From Planctomycetota bacterium (GTDB lineage: Bacteria > Planctomycetota > UBA1135 > GCA-002686595), in NCBI GenBank assembly GCA_029259635.1, contig JAJDEU010000020.1, positions 1 through 64,000 on the forward strand: a stretch of 64,000 nucleotides of DNA. The letters run 5' to 3'. Of this stretch, positions 44,332 to 53,894 are shown one piece after another. Within the stretch, counting starts at the first letter, position 1. Each line of letters starts with the position of its first letter. The notes below the pieces were generated by a model. It did no database searches. It saw only the letters and a list, made by a program, of their open reading frames with translations, and was not told where the DNA came from. The translations under genes were made by a program, and so were the position numbers.

Positions 44332-47025
44332 ATGGAACCCGAAGACGCGGACGAAAGCACGCACGGCTCGTCGGATGCTGACGAGATTGAACGCCTGATG
44401 GCGGACTGTCTCGCCGCGGAGGCCGCAGATCCCGAAGGCGCGATCGACAAGCTGTGCATCGAGCATCCTCGCGAGGCGGAGGAGATCCGGCGTCGGTATC
44501 ACGCGCTGTCCGCGCTGGGCATGGGCGGTGGCGTTTTAGGAGCGCTTGCCTTCGGACCGGGCTATCGGCTGGGCGAGTTCGAGCTCGTCGAGAGACTCGG
44601 CGAAGGTGGCATGGGGGTGGTCTACCGGGCTCGCGAAATCGCGCTGCAACGCGACGTCGCTCTGAAGCTCGTTCGTCCGGAGCAGTCGATCTTCGCCGGC
44701 ACACTCAGCCGTTTCCGGCGAGAGATCGAGACGATCGCGCGGCTCAAGCATCGCGGCATCGTTCCCGTCTACGCGGTCGGCGAGGAGGCGGGCGTTCCAT
44801 ACTTCACGATGGAGCTCATCGACGGCGGAACACTCGCCGCTGTGCTCGAACGCTTGCGCGGGAGAACGCCGGAGAGCCTGACCGGAATCGACATCGATAA
44901 GAATCTCGCCGGAGGGCTGGACGCGCAGGACTCCGCGTTCGGCGTGACCTGGGTCGATGCCTGCCTCGCGATCGTCGAGCAACTCGCGGAAGCACTGCAG
45001 CACGCGCACGATCACGGCGTGCTCCACCGCGACGTCAAGCCGTCGAACGTAGCGCTCAGCCACGACGGTCGCGCCATGCTGCTCGACTTCGGCTTGACGG
45101 TCTCATCAGGAGACGAGCGACTTACGCGCACGGGCAGCCAAGTCGGCACGCTCGAGTACATGTCGCCGGAACAGCTGCGCGGCGACCGAGACTTGGACGC
45201 GCGCACCGACGTCTATGCGCTCGGAGCGACTCTGTTCGAGTTGCTCACTCTCCAACGACCGTTTTCAACGGATGGAGATGAGAGCGAGCTTCGACTGGCG
45301 ATTCTCTCGGGCGAAGCGATTGGGGGAACGTCGGTTCGCGCGCGCAATCGACGGGTTTCTGTTGAGGCGGAGACGGTTTGTTTGAAGGCGCTGGCCACTC
45401 ATCGGGCCGATCGCTATGCGAGCGCTGCGGACTTCGCTCGCGATTGCCGCAATCTACTCGAGCATCGTCCAATCGAGGCGCGCCCGCCGTCGCTCGGGAT
45501 CACGGCGGTGCGCTGGATTCAACGTCACCCGACGCGCGCGCTCGCGCTGGTGCTCCTGTTCGTTCTCGTCGCCGTTGTTCCGGGCGCTTCCTGGCTCAGT
45601 GGACAGCTCGAAATGGAGAAGACGCGCGCTGCGGAACGCGAGACGAAGTCGGCGATGAAGGAGTTGGAGCTGCGCTACGAAGAGCTTCGGCGACTCTCGG
45701 ACAACAAGCTCGCCGGCGAGTTGCTGGTCGAGGAAGAAGAGCTCTGGCCGGCGGTGCCCGAGCGGCTGGAGGCCTTTGATGCCTGGCTCGAAGGCGCGGC
45801 GCAACTGGTGGGAAGAAAGAGCCTGCACGCAGAGAGCTTGGCCAACCTGACGGCGCGGATCGGCAGTCGGGCGAGTGAGACGGAGTCAGACATGGATCTG
45901 GACTTGGGTGATGAGTGGCATCTGTCGCTCTTGAGTGAGCTGCTCGTCGGCCTCGAGGAAGTCGAAGCGCGCGTGGCTGGCGTTACCGAGAGGAAGAGCT
46001 TTGCTCATGCGGTTGTCGAGCTAACTGTGGAAGGCGAGGACGCGCGAGCGGCGTGGCTCATGGCGGCAGAACAAGTTGACGCGAGCCCGCTCTACGAGGG
46101 AGTCGTGCTCGCGCCGCAGCTCGGCTTGCTGCCCCTTGCGATCAACCCCAAGTCGGGTCTGCTCGAGTGTTGGTTGCCAGAGAGCGGTGCGCGACCCGAG
46201 TACAACTCGGACGGCAGAATCGAGTCGACTCCAGAAACCGCCATCGTGTTCGTGCTGCTTCCAGGCGGAACTTTCTCGATGGGAAGTCGCGCTCCTTCCG
46301 ATCAACATCCCTTCGGAAGCGACAACGTCGATCCGATGCACGGACAGGGCTTCACGCTCGACGAAGGTCCGGTGACGGAGGTTGGACTCGCTCCCTTCTT
46401 CATCTCTAAGTTCGAGACGACCCAAGCGCAGTGGAAACGACTGTTCGGCAAGAACCCATCATCGATTCGGGCGCGGACCCCCGACGGTGAAGTCGATGAG
46501 TGGACGAGCCTGATCTTGCCCGTCGAGACCGTGGACTGGTGGACGGTCTCACGAGCGGCGAGCCGATTGGGCCTGATCCTTCCCACGGAAGCACAGTGGG
46601 AGTACGCGACGCGAGGTGGCACAACGACTCCGTTCTGGTTCGGCGGAAACGAAACGGACTTCGCCTATCGCGGCAACGTCGGCAGCGCGGAGTACATGGT
46701 TTCGGGCCGGACCCCGGGCGCGAGTTGGTACGACGGCTATGCGGAGACGGCGCCCGTCGGCTCTTACCTGCCCAATGCCTTCGGCCTTCACGACACACTC
46801 GGCAACGTCGGGGAGTGGTGCCGGGAGACGATGGTGAGCTATGAATTCCCCGCCGAAGGGCCGGAGGGAATTCGAAGGGGGCCGGACGATGGCAACCGGG
46901 TTTTGCGCGGAGGGGATTTCGAGCTGCCGTGGTATCTGGCGCGGTGTGCGGCGAGGCAAGGAGCGTCCGTGAGCTTCCAGCAAGCCGGCGCTGGAATCCG
47001 GTTCGCTCGGCGTCTGAACCCCTGA
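44332..47025 (+). CDS. Ser/Thr protein kinase with C-terminal sulfatase-modifying-factor-like domain
   Basis: 897 residues. The kinase domain (about 80-350) has glycine loop LGEGGMGVVY (89-98), K112, HRDVKPSN (about 232-239) and LLDFGLT. A membrane helix lies near 404-424. A coiled coil (KTRAAERETKSAMKELELRY) follows. The C-terminal FGE/SUMF1-like domain (about 640-897) has FSMGSRAPSD, FFISKFETTQAQWKRLFG, LPTEAQWEYATRGG and the closing GAGIRFAR. Such domains often act as ligand-binding rather than catalytic modules when fused to kinases. The long upstream frame is not used; the ATG at 44332 is preferred. Divergent from the ECF sigma gene, suggesting a phospho-signalling pair. Confidence 0.9.
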   Translation: MEPEDADESTHGSSDADEIERLMADCLAAEAADPEGAIDKLCIEHPREAEEIRRRYHALSALGMGGGVLGALAFGPGYRLGEFELVERLGEGGMGVVYRAREIALQRDVALKLVRPEQSIFAGTLSRFRREIETIARLKHRGIVPVYAVGEEAGVPYFTMELIDGGTLAAVLERLRGRTPESLTGIDIDKNLAGGLDAQDSAFGVTWVDACLAIVEQLAEALQHAHDHGVLHRDVKPSNVALSHDGRAMLLDFGLTVSSGDERLTRTGSQVGTLEYMSPEQLRGDRDLDARTDVYALGATLFELLTLQRPFSTDGDESELRLAILSGEAIGGTSVRARNRRVSVEAETVCLKALATHRADRYASAADFARDCRNLLEHRPIEARPPSLGITAVRWIQRHPTRALALVLLFVLVAVVPGASWLSGQLEMEKTRAAERETKSAMKELELRYEELRRLSDNKLAGELLVEEEELWPAVPERLEAFDAWLEGAAQLVGRKSLHAESLANLTARIGSRASETESDMDLDLGDEWHLSLLSELLVGLEEVEARVAGVTERKSFAHAVVELTVEGEDARAAWLMAAEQVDASPLYEGVVLAPQLGLLPLAINPKSGLLECWLPESGARPEYNSDGRIESTPETAIVFVLLPGGTFSMGSRAPSDQHPFGSDNVDPMHGQGFTLDEGPVTEVGLAPFFISKFETTQAQWKRLFGKNPSSIRARTPDGEVDEWTSLILPVETVDWWTVSRAASRLGLILPTEAQWEYATRGGTTTPFWFGGNETDFAYRGNVGSAEYMVSGRTPGASWYDGYAETAPVGSYLPNAFGLHDTLGNVGEWCRETMVSYEFPAEGPEGIRRGPDDGNRVLRGGDFELPWYLARCAARQGASVSFQQAGAGIRFARRLNP

Positions 47026-47056
47026 AATCCTGCTCCTAGGCCGTTCCGTGGCCCCT

Positions 47057-47080
47057 CACCGAAAGATTCGATATTCGGTG
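47057..47080 (+). terminator. hairpin after the kinase gene
   Basis: CACCGAA and TTCGGTG form a 7-bp stem with a 10-base AT-containing loop, 30 bases after the stop. No long T-run follows, so termination strength is unclear. Confidence 0.4.
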
Positions 47081-47135
47081 TTACAGCTGATCCGGAACGG
47101 GGGTGTCGAGGTGTGGCCTAGTTGCGAGAAACGCA

Positions 47136-47687
47136 ATGCGGGCCGTCGCTCTCCCTTGGCCCCTACCGGATCTCGTCGTGTTCTCCCCCGCTCCTTCGCG
47201 CCTTCGAACCAACCACTCGCCCGCACTCGAGCTCCTGATCGGGAGCTGCGCCTTCGTGATGGGCTGCCTGGTGTACGTGATCGATCGCGGTTTGGAGTCG
47301 GCCTGGTTCGTGCGAAGTTGGATGACGGCGGGACTCGGCGCGACGCGCTTCACGGGTTGCTTGCAGGGGCAAGCGCCTGACTTCTTACACGTGTTCGCGT
47401 TCACGCTGGTTTCATCCTCACTGACGGGAAGCTCCCGACGCGAACGCTTTGCGATTTGCGCGGGCTGGTGGTTCCTCGAGTGCGTGCTCGAGCTCGGACA
47501 GCACCCGGCGCTCTCACCTTACCTGGTTTCGGTATTTGGTGGACAGTCGTCGAACGGATTGTCGAACCACGTGTGCGCGTTTCTCAGACAGGGCACTTTT
47601 GATTGGCTCGATCTCGTCGCCTTCAGTCTGGGGAGTTTGTCGGCCTACTTCACCTTGACCGCTATTTCAGAGAGGAACTCGTCATGA
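47136..47687 (+). CDS. VanZ-like small membrane protein
   Basis: About 183 residues with roughly four hydrophobic segments. The C-terminal half has PDFLHVFAFTLVSSSL, WWFLECVLELGQH and GTFDWLDLVAFSLGSLSAYF, a pattern like VanZ-like proteins (D-x-x-H in helix 2, E-x-x-Q in helix 3, D-x-x-D before helix 4). Function is not known. The start at 47136 is a choice between this ATG and a GTG at 47103. The stop shares ATGA with the next gene's start, so the two are translationally coupled. Confidence 0.65.
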   Translation: MRAVALPWPLPDLVVFSPAPSRLRTNHSPALELLIGSCAFVMGCLVYVIDRGLESAWFVRSWMTAGLGATRFTGCLQGQAPDFLHVFAFTLVSSSLTGSSRRERFAICAGWWFLECVLELGQHPALSPYLVSVFGGQSSNGLSNHVCAFLRQGTFDWLDLVAFSLGSLSAYFTLTAISERNSS

Positions 47688-50086
47688 CCTTCATCGGAAA
47701 CCATTCTCAGCGCAGACTTAGAGTGATAGCTCAATTCGCCGTCGTCCTGATGGGGCTATTCACCATCCTCGGCTCGACCAACTCCGAGCAGAACGACGAC
47801 GAATATGCACTGGGCGGCGTAGTGACGGGGATGAATGGAGGCACCTTGATCCTGCAGGTCAACAATGGCAGCGACCTCGAGATCACTTCGAATGGAATCT
47901 TCGCATTCCCATTCTTCCTCAAGACCGGATCGCTCTATGAAGTCACCGTCAAGAGCAGCTCGTCCAATCAGATCTGCACGGTCACCAACGGAACCGGCAC
48001 GATCTTCGGGACAGACGTCACCAACATCGTTGTCAGTTGCGTGGATAGCTTCGAAGTTGGAGGTTCCGTGAGTGGCTTAAACGGATCGCTCACTCTGCAG
48101 AACAACGGAACGGATGATTTAGTCGTTACCTCCGACGGGCCGTTCACCTTTCCGGTGCGAATCGCGGACGGCGCGAATTACAGCGTGACGGTGAAGTCCG
48201 CTCCAGCGACGCAGACGTGCGTTGTTATGAACGCGAATGGAACGATCAGCGGTGCGGACGTCGCGAACGTTGCAGTCACTTGCGCAGACATCCCTACCGA
48301 CTCGTTCACGGTGGGCGGACAAATCACTGGCCTCGTCGGAACGGGGCTCACTCTGCAAAACAACGGAGGAGACAATTTAGTCGTCAACTCCAACGGTGCT
48401 TTCACGTTCCCCACCCCCATCCCGAATGGCGGCACTTATTCCGTAACCGTACTCACGAATCCGTCGGGTCCGAATCAGGTGTGCACAGTCACTGGAGGTG
48501 GTAGCGGAACCATCTCTGGCGCGAATGTTTCGAGCGTCATGCTCTCCTGCGTGACGGAGTCCTATACGGTCGGAGGGTCGGTCAGCGGGCTGGGGATGGG
48601 CTCGATCATCCTCTTCAATAACGGAGGAGATAGCCTGACGCTCGTCTCGAATGGCACGTTTGCGTTTTCAACCCCGCTGCTCGATCAATCGGATTACTCA
48701 GTCGTTGTGGTCAGTCAACCGGCCGGGCAAACCTGCAGCGTGACGAACGGCATCGGCACTCTGAACGGTGCCGATGTCACCAATGTGGTGCTGACTTGTA
48801 CGGACAACGTCCTCGACACCGTGAGGGTCTCGGTTGATCGTGATGGCTTCGATGCCAACAGTAACAGTATTAGGCCGACGGTCAGCGACGATGGCAGGTT
48901 CGTAGCGTTTCCGTCGGATGCGAGCGATCTCATTTCCGGCGACACGAATTCGAGTACCGACATTTTCGTGCGCGATGTCTTGAGCGGCCAGACAACCAGG
49001 GTCAGTTCTCCGGACTTGATGAGTCAAGGAACTCTCGGAGCCGAGGCCAATGACAAGTCCTTCGCGGCTTCGATCAGTGGAAACGGTCAGTTCATCGTCT
49101 TCGGATCCTCGGCGACCAACCTCGTCAGCAACGACACGAACGGTGTGCGGGATATCTTTCGGCACAATCGGATCACGGGAGAGACGATCAGGATCAGCGA
49201 GGACTCGAGCGGAAACGAGGGCGACGCCGACAGTCGCAATGCAGTCATCAGCGCGGATGGTCTCCTGGTGGTCTTCAGCTCGTTTGCCACGAACCTCGTC
49301 CCGAGTGACAACAACGGAGTGCGCGACATATTCAAGCACGACACGGTTTCCGGGATGACCACTCGGGTGAGCGTTCCCAGCCCTGCCGATCAAGTGTCGC
49401 TAGGGATCGAAGGAGACCTGGATAGCTTCGTGGCTTCGATGACTGCGGACGGCCGATTCATTGCCTTCGATTCCAAGGCTCCGAACTTGGTACAGAATGA
49501 CTCCAATGGGCAAGCCGACATCTTCGTCCACGACTCCCTGACGGGCGAGACGACACGCGTAAGCGTCCCTCATCTTCCGTTGCAGTTCATTCTCGGAACT
49601 GAAGCATCCTTCACTAGCTTCAATCCGGTCATCAGCGCCGATGGACAGCTCGTCGCCTTCGGTTCTTCTGCCAGTAACCTCGTTTTGAACGATGCCAACT
49701 CGAACCGGGACATCTTCGTTCACAACCGGTCAACTGGAAGCACGGTTCGGGCGAGTGTCGATTCAAACGGCGTCGCTGGCTTTGACTCGAGCATCACCCC
49801 ATCGATGAGCGCGGATGGTCGATACGTGACCTTTGCCTCGCGTGCTCCGACCCTGGTTGCGGACGACGGAAATGGGGATCAAGACATCTTTGTTCGCGAC
49901 CTAGTTACGAACATGACTACGCGAGTCAGCCTTGCCTTCGACGGTGGCGATCCCGAGAAAACCAGTAGCAATCCGAAGATCAGCGCCGACGGTGCCTTCG
50001 TGGTCTTCTCTTCGCTCGCAGGCGATCTCGTTGTCGACGACTCGGGTCCCACCGAAGACGTCTTCCGAATCCGAAACCCGTTCTAG
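47684..50086 (+). CDS. exported repeat protein: Ig-like repeats plus TolB-like propeller
   Basis: 800 residues. A hydrophobic N-terminal segment (FAVVLMGLFTILGS, about 18-31) is a signal or anchor. Residues 45-385 contain four repeats of about 80-90 residues, each with GGSVSGL, LQNNGGDNL, FTFPTPIPNGGTYSV, then QxCxV and GADVTNV...C, so each has two conserved cysteines. From about 390 to 800 there are about eight blades built on the motif SADGRFVAFxSxAxNLVxxDxNGxxDIFVHD, a TolB/WD40-like beta-propeller. This resembles surface proteins that bind polymers or other envelope proteins. It is coupled by ATGA to the VanZ-like gene. Confidence 0.83.
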   Translation: MTFIGNHSQRRLRVIAQFAVVLMGLFTILGSTNSEQNDDEYALGGVVTGMNGGTLILQVNNGSDLEITSNGIFAFPFFLKTGSLYEVTVKSSSSNQICTVTNGTGTIFGTDVTNIVVSCVDSFEVGGSVSGLNGSLTLQNNGTDDLVVTSDGPFTFPVRIADGANYSVTVKSAPATQTCVVMNANGTISGADVANVAVTCADIPTDSFTVGGQITGLVGTGLTLQNNGGDNLVVNSNGAFTFPTPIPNGGTYSVTVLTNPSGPNQVCTVTGGGSGTISGANVSSVMLSCVTESYTVGGSVSGLGMGSIILFNNGGDSLTLVSNGTFAFSTPLLDQSDYSVVVVSQPAGQTCSVTNGIGTLNGADVTNVVLTCTDNVLDTVRVSVDRDGFDANSNSIRPTVSDDGRFVAFPSDASDLISGDTNSSTDIFVRDVLSGQTTRVSSPDLMSQGTLGAEANDKSFAASISGNGQFIVFGSSATNLVSNDTNGVRDIFRHNRITGETIRISEDSSGNEGDADSRNAVISADGLLVVFSSFATNLVPSDNNGVRDIFKHDTVSGMTTRVSVPSPADQVSLGIEGDLDSFVASMTADGRFIAFDSKAPNLVQNDSNGQADIFVHDSLTGETTRVSVPHLPLQFILGTEASFTSFNPVISADGQLVAFGSSASNLVLNDANSNRDIFVHNRSTGSTVRASVDSNGVAGFDSSITPSMSADGRYVTFASRAPTLVADDGNGDQDIFVRDLVTNMTTRVSLAFDGGDPEKTSSNPKISADGAFVVFSSLAGDLVVDDSGPTEDVFRIRNPF

Positions 50087-50096
50087 CGGGTCGTGC

Positions 50097-50157
50097 CAAT
50101 TCAGTTAAAAAGGCCGCAGAACCGGCGCTCGAGGTCCGTGGTTCTACGGCTGAATTG
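50097..50157. terminator. large inverted repeat between convergent genes
   Basis: An outer stem CAATTCAG/CTGAATTG encloses an inner stem CCGCAGAACC/GGTTCTACGG with one mismatch; the left side has TTAAAAAGG between stems. It lies between the plus-strand gene ending at 50086 and the minus-strand gene ending at 50209, the expected place for a bidirectional terminator. Confidence 0.6.
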
Positions 50158-50208
50158 TCGGTCCTAAACTTGATCGGCGGACAAGTCTGTCCACTCAGTC
50201 ACGGACTG

Positions 50209-51210
50209 CTAGATGTCGCCGATGGTGATCTCCAAGCCCTCGGCGTAACGAAGCTTGGTCGGCTGGACCATGATGGCCTGGCTAATGAAGGTCATCCCCA
50301 CCAAGTTGATGTTGTTCGGGATATCGGCTTTGTGCACGTTCGGTTGACCGGGTCCCATCCATGTTTTAAAGGCACCGAGGCGAACTCCGCCACCCGGGCC
50401 CGTGATCAGCAGTTCGCCGAACTGGGTCGGCCGTCCGCAGGGATAAGACGAACCGGGTAGACCGACGTACCAAGCTGTCCGTGCGACTCCTGGTGTCATA
50501 CCGAAAGTGTCCTGGGGATCGTCGATCTCCACCTTCATCGTCTGTCCGATGATGGGACGAGCGCGCAGCACGTCAGACTGAGGGTCGCTAAGTTGAGCTT
50601 GGAAAATGCTGGTGGGCAGGACGTGGATGCGGTCGATGAGGAAGTCCGTCGATCGACCGGAAACCTCAAATGTGTGCGTACCGGCATCGAGGTCATGAAT
50701 CGGAAGACTGTCGGTGTCGTCGTAGAGAGCATCGAAGCTCCAAACGCCAACACTTCCGGGACCCGTGTTGTTGTAGACCTTTTCCCAAGTTCCGCCATCC
50801 AGGCGAACCCAGCAATCGTTGCCCTCGGTCCAGTCGGGATTGTCGTGGCGGACATGCATGCGGATCACGTACGTGTCCGCAGCACTGAGCTCGAAGTTGA
50901 AGGTCAGGGTGTCCACATTGGGCGTGCCAAAGAGATTCGGACCATTCCAGCGGAAGTAGGAGTCGCCCCCATACCCACTGACTATGCTTTCCTCGACCCA
51001 ATCACCGATGGGTTGTTGGGACTCCATTTCCATCACAACCACGTTGTTCGGGTCAACGTAGGTGAGCGGCAGAACTGTCTGGGGCACGATGCTTCCCGCG
51101 GGTGCAGGCTGCGTGCAGGGCACAATGACTTGGGTCGTGCCGGGCGTTTGCGCGCTGTCAAAGGCGGCCAGCGAACTAAGAGCAAAGAGAACGCAGAGTG
51201 TGGATTTCAT
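50209..51210 (-). CDS. secreted CBM-like protein (paralogue B)
   Basis: 333 residues, nearly collinear with the gene at 40212-41213. The signal peptide is MKSTLCVLFALSSLAAFDSA, followed by the same GDSYFRWNGPN and HVRHDNPDWTEGNDCWVRLD blocks and ending ITIGDI. The central CBM6-like beta-sandwich probably binds carbohydrate. Differences are scattered, with no frameshifts, so both copies appear functional. The start is placed at 51210; the longer frame has no signal-peptide character. Confidence 0.8.
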   Translation of the reverse strand: MKSTLCVLFALSSLAAFDSAQTPGTTQVIVPCTQPAPAGSIVPQTVLPLTYVDPNNVVVMEMESQQPIGDWVEESIVSGYGGDSYFRWNGPNLFGTPNVDTLTFNFELSAADTYVIRMHVRHDNPDWTEGNDCWVRLDGGTWEKVYNNTGPGSVGVWSFDALYDDTDSLPIHDLDAGTHTFEVSGRSTDFLIDRIHVLPTSIFQAQLSDPQSDVLRARPIIGQTMKVEIDDPQDTFGMTPGVARTAWYVGLPGSSYPCGRPTQFGELLITGPGGGVRLGAFKTWMGPGQPNVHKADIPNNINLVGMTFISQAIMVQPTKLRYAEGLEITIGDI

Positions 51211-51859
51211 GGTGTCGAATCGCAGAGGGGTAGAAGGCAAATCGTCTGACGAAGGGGGCCAAATACCAACTAATTCGTATCCCGCTGAAAACCGCAAAGT
51301 CCCATTTTTCTCCGATTTTCAAGCGCCCGCTTCGAGGAACCAAGATCCAGGCACCCGCAAATGCGTTCTACGTCGTCGCTAGTCGTCCGTGATGCAGGTG
51401 CGATGCCCGATAAGCGGGAGATTCACCGCTCGGGTTAGTGCCCGGAAACGGCGGCTGTAATCTGGATCGCAACTCCTGCCTTCATGCGAAACTCGCAGCG
51501 AGCTAGCGACAGAACGCGCTCGGTATCCATCGACAGTAGCAGAGCATGGTGAATTCGGTCGCCGCCTCTCTTCAGCGCCGAAACGACGCTCCTCCTCGTA
51601 CTCCGAGTTGGGCGCCGACATCAACTCATCTCCACCAACGATCCGCTAAAGGTCGGTCCGCCGAGTCTGCTGAATGCCTTCTCGAAACTTGCGTTCATCG
51701 ACCGAGTACACCGCCCCCAGGTGATTTCAATCACGTCGGAACGGTCCGTACAGAATGCCGAGGTAGTTCGTGAAGGGACGGGGTCGCTACTTTCTAATTG
51801 TGCGCTGCGCGAGCAGCCGGAGAGCTGAAGCCGCAATTCTGTCCTTCTGATTCGGCTCC
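51211..51859. other. intergenic region upstream of two divergent genes
   Basis: About 650 bases. The first ~90 bases resemble the upstream region of the paralogue at 40212-41213 (GGGTAGAAGGCAAATC, AATACCAA, TTTCTCCGATTTTCA). The remainder has only short frames without protein character and no recognised RNA gene. Confidence 0.45.
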
Positions 51860-52753
51860 ATGCATCACGACCTCGCCCCCTCTGGCTTGTTGCGCGCTTT
51901 CCTTCCGTGTGCTGCGGCGATCAGCTTGCTCTTGACCACGGGGTGCAGCTCCGCAACGCCGCTTCCTCGCAAGCGAGTCCAACTCCTCGCGAGTACGCGT
52001 CCCGTCGAAACAACCCCGGCGAATTACGTGCGGCAATCAGGGGAGACCACAGAGCAAGTCGATCCGAGGAGCCGATTCCGGCGCGATGTCGCGGAAGCGC
52101 CCGCCATCGTTGCGGACGACTTGTTGAACATCTATTCGTCTCTGGATTCGTGGGCTGTTTTGGGGAGCGCCTATTTGGGCGGCAGAGCCCTCGATGAGAT
52201 CGGCTTCCAAGATTCCACGACGAAGTATTTTCGGCGGCACTCGATTTTCGGCAGCTCCGCCAGTGACGCGCTCGACTTTGCCGGAAAAGGACAAGTGCTG
52301 ATCGCGGGTAGCGGGCTTTGGTATCTGTGGGCATATAACCGCGACAACGAAGCCGACGTGATCGAGTCGAAGTTGCTCTTGCGTTGCCTGATGTCGACGG
52401 GCATATCGACTCTTACCTTCAAGAGCGTGTTCAACGACCGGCGCCCTAACGGCGGATCCAAAGCCTTCCCGAGCGGGCATGCGGCCATGAGTGTCGCAAC
52501 GGCAACTTCGCTCTGGTACAGCTACGGTCCGCGCGCAGGATTGCCGGCCGCCGCGCTTGCAGCACTCATCTCCGTGCAACGCCTCGACTCTCAGTACCAT
52601 GACTTGGATGACATCATCAGCGGCATGGCGCTGGGCTGGCTAGTGGCTTCCTCGATCCGTCGAGAGGAACCACTCCGTCTCTTTGGAGCGTCCGTGTATC
52701 CGGGCGTTAGCGAGCGCGGGCAACTCGCGTTGCTGCTTCGTTGGGAGCACTGA
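51860..52753 (+). CDS. PAP2-family phosphatase, probable lipoprotein
   Basis: 297 residues. A signal sequence (LRAFLPCAAAISLLLTTGC) ends in a lipobox-like Cys29. The PAP2 motifs are all present: KSVFNDRRPNGG (KX6RP type), FPSGHAAMS and, after a hydrophobic segment, RLDSQYHDLDDIISG (SRX5HX3D type). These enzymes remove phosphate from lipid or undecaprenyl phosphates on the outer face of membranes. No ribosome-binding site of note is visible; the ATG is the first in the domain frame. Confidence 0.85.
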   Translation: MHHDLAPSGLLRAFLPCAAAISLLLTTGCSSATPLPRKRVQLLASTRPVETTPANYVRQSGETTEQVDPRSRFRRDVAEAPAIVADDLLNIYSSLDSWAVLGSAYLGGRALDEIGFQDSTTKYFRRHSIFGSSASDALDFAGKGQVLIAGSGLWYLWAYNRDNEADVIESKLLLRCLMSTGISTLTFKSVFNDRRPNGGSKAFPSGHAAMSVATATSLWYSYGPRAGLPAAALAALISVQRLDSQYHDLDDIISGMALGWLVASSIRREEPLRLFGASVYPGVSERGQLALLLRWEH

Positions 52754-52864
52754 TCACGGGCCGAATACGCTGGGATTGACGTACCGATCCGAGCATAGAT
52801 GGACAGGGCACCTAAATTCCCGGGTAGACTGTCCCCAATCATCCGCCAATGCCCTCGATACCCG

Positions 52865-52921
52865 AGGTAGAGGCTCCGCCTCCTGACCCATATGTCGCAG
52901 GTTCGAGTCTCTTCGCCCGCT
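52865..52921 (+). pseudogene. tRNA-like 3' fragment
   Basis: GGTAGAG of a D-loop is followed 34 bases later by GTCGCAGGTTCGAGTC, the exact spacing and sequence of a D-loop and T-arm in many tRNAs, and then by CGCCCGCT, like an acceptor end. The anticodon stem and the 5' acceptor strand do not pair, so it is not a working tRNA. It may be a decayed tRNA or a remnant left by an integrating element. Confidence 0.35.
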
Positions 52922-53090
52922 TCATAAGGGCCTAGCACGGCGGCAGTCCGTGCCGGTTGGAGGAAAGCGAGTTTGTAGGATACAAGGGAGTGTCGCAGAT
53001 AAGCGCCATATGTACGCGGCTGCTACCGTCTACATACCGTCGCCACGGCGCGATTCGCTCGATTCAGACCACCCGTTTTAGCGCACGCGC

Positions 53091-53894
53091 ATGACCCAAG
53101 AACAAGTCTCCGAGATTCTCGATCACGTTGCGATGACCTATGCGAAATGTTCGAGCTATCGCGATTCCGGGGAGTCGACCGAACTTGGAGAAGTAAAGCT
53201 CTCTCCGGAAACCCGGCAAACTCCATTCTTCAAATTCTCTACCGCTTTCGTTCGTCCGCGTCAGTTTAGGTTCGAGTTTAACTTCGAGACCCCGGGGCAA
53301 GTGCAGAGCCCCGGATACAACGTCGTCTGGCAGCTTGGAGACAGCACGAGCACATGGTCGAAGGGAAACAACAAGAGGCAAACTTATCCGAACCGAACCT
53401 CGGCTCTTCGCCATTCGCTTTCGGAATCAACGCTATCGGCTCACGTTCTTCCGCATTTGTTGAACCGACGGAAATCACGTTCCGTATTGGAATCCCATTA
53501 CGGAACAACCACCTACAGTGGAGAGCATGAGTTTGAAGGAACAGCCTGCCATCGTCTCGAACATTGCGTCCCCATAGATTGCTGGAGCGGCACGGAACGC
53601 GAACTTGTGTACATCGAGATTTCATCTCACCTCATACGCAAAACCGGATATGAGCAAGTAGCGGATGCGGAGCGCATGATTGACTTTTTTAACGCGCGAA
53701 TCGAAACGCTTGAGGCAAGCAATAACGATACTGCCTGGGAAGTGAACACTCTCAAGACGTCAGTGATGAATTTGCGAAGAGGCGGGGCCGGCTTCCAAAC
53801 CGTTTCCAATCGAACAACCATCTACCGCCCGCAACTCAACTGCGAGATCGAACGCGAAGCCTTCGAGTTCGAGCCGCCAAGTGAGGCTGGTTGA
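53091..53894 (+). CDS. uncharacterised LolA-like protein lacking a signal peptide
   Basis: 267 residues. The opening VAMTYAKCSSYRDSGE and later RPRQFRFEFNFETPG, SGEHEFEGTACHRLEH and ELVYIEISSHLIRKTGYEQ resemble DUF2092/LolA-like beta-barrel proteins that bind lipid. Relatives usually have a signal peptide. Here the frame starts abruptly and a TAG lies just upstream, so the 5' end may have been lost. The start directly follows a CCGTTTTAGCGCACGCGC sequence related to the dispersed repeat, which could mark the break. Same direction as the protease gene 70 bases downstream. Confidence 0.6.
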   Translation: MTQEQVSEILDHVAMTYAKCSSYRDSGESTELGEVKLSPETRQTPFFKFSTAFVRPRQFRFEFNFETPGQVQSPGYNVVWQLGDSTSTWSKGNNKRQTYPNRTSALRHSLSESTLSAHVLPHLLNRRKSRSVLESHYGTTTYSGEHEFEGTACHRLEHCVPIDCWSGTERELVYIEISSHLIRKTGYEQVADAERMIDFFNARIETLEASNNDTAWEVNTLKTSVMNLRRGGAGFQTVSNRTTIYRPQLNCEIEREAFEFEPPSEAG

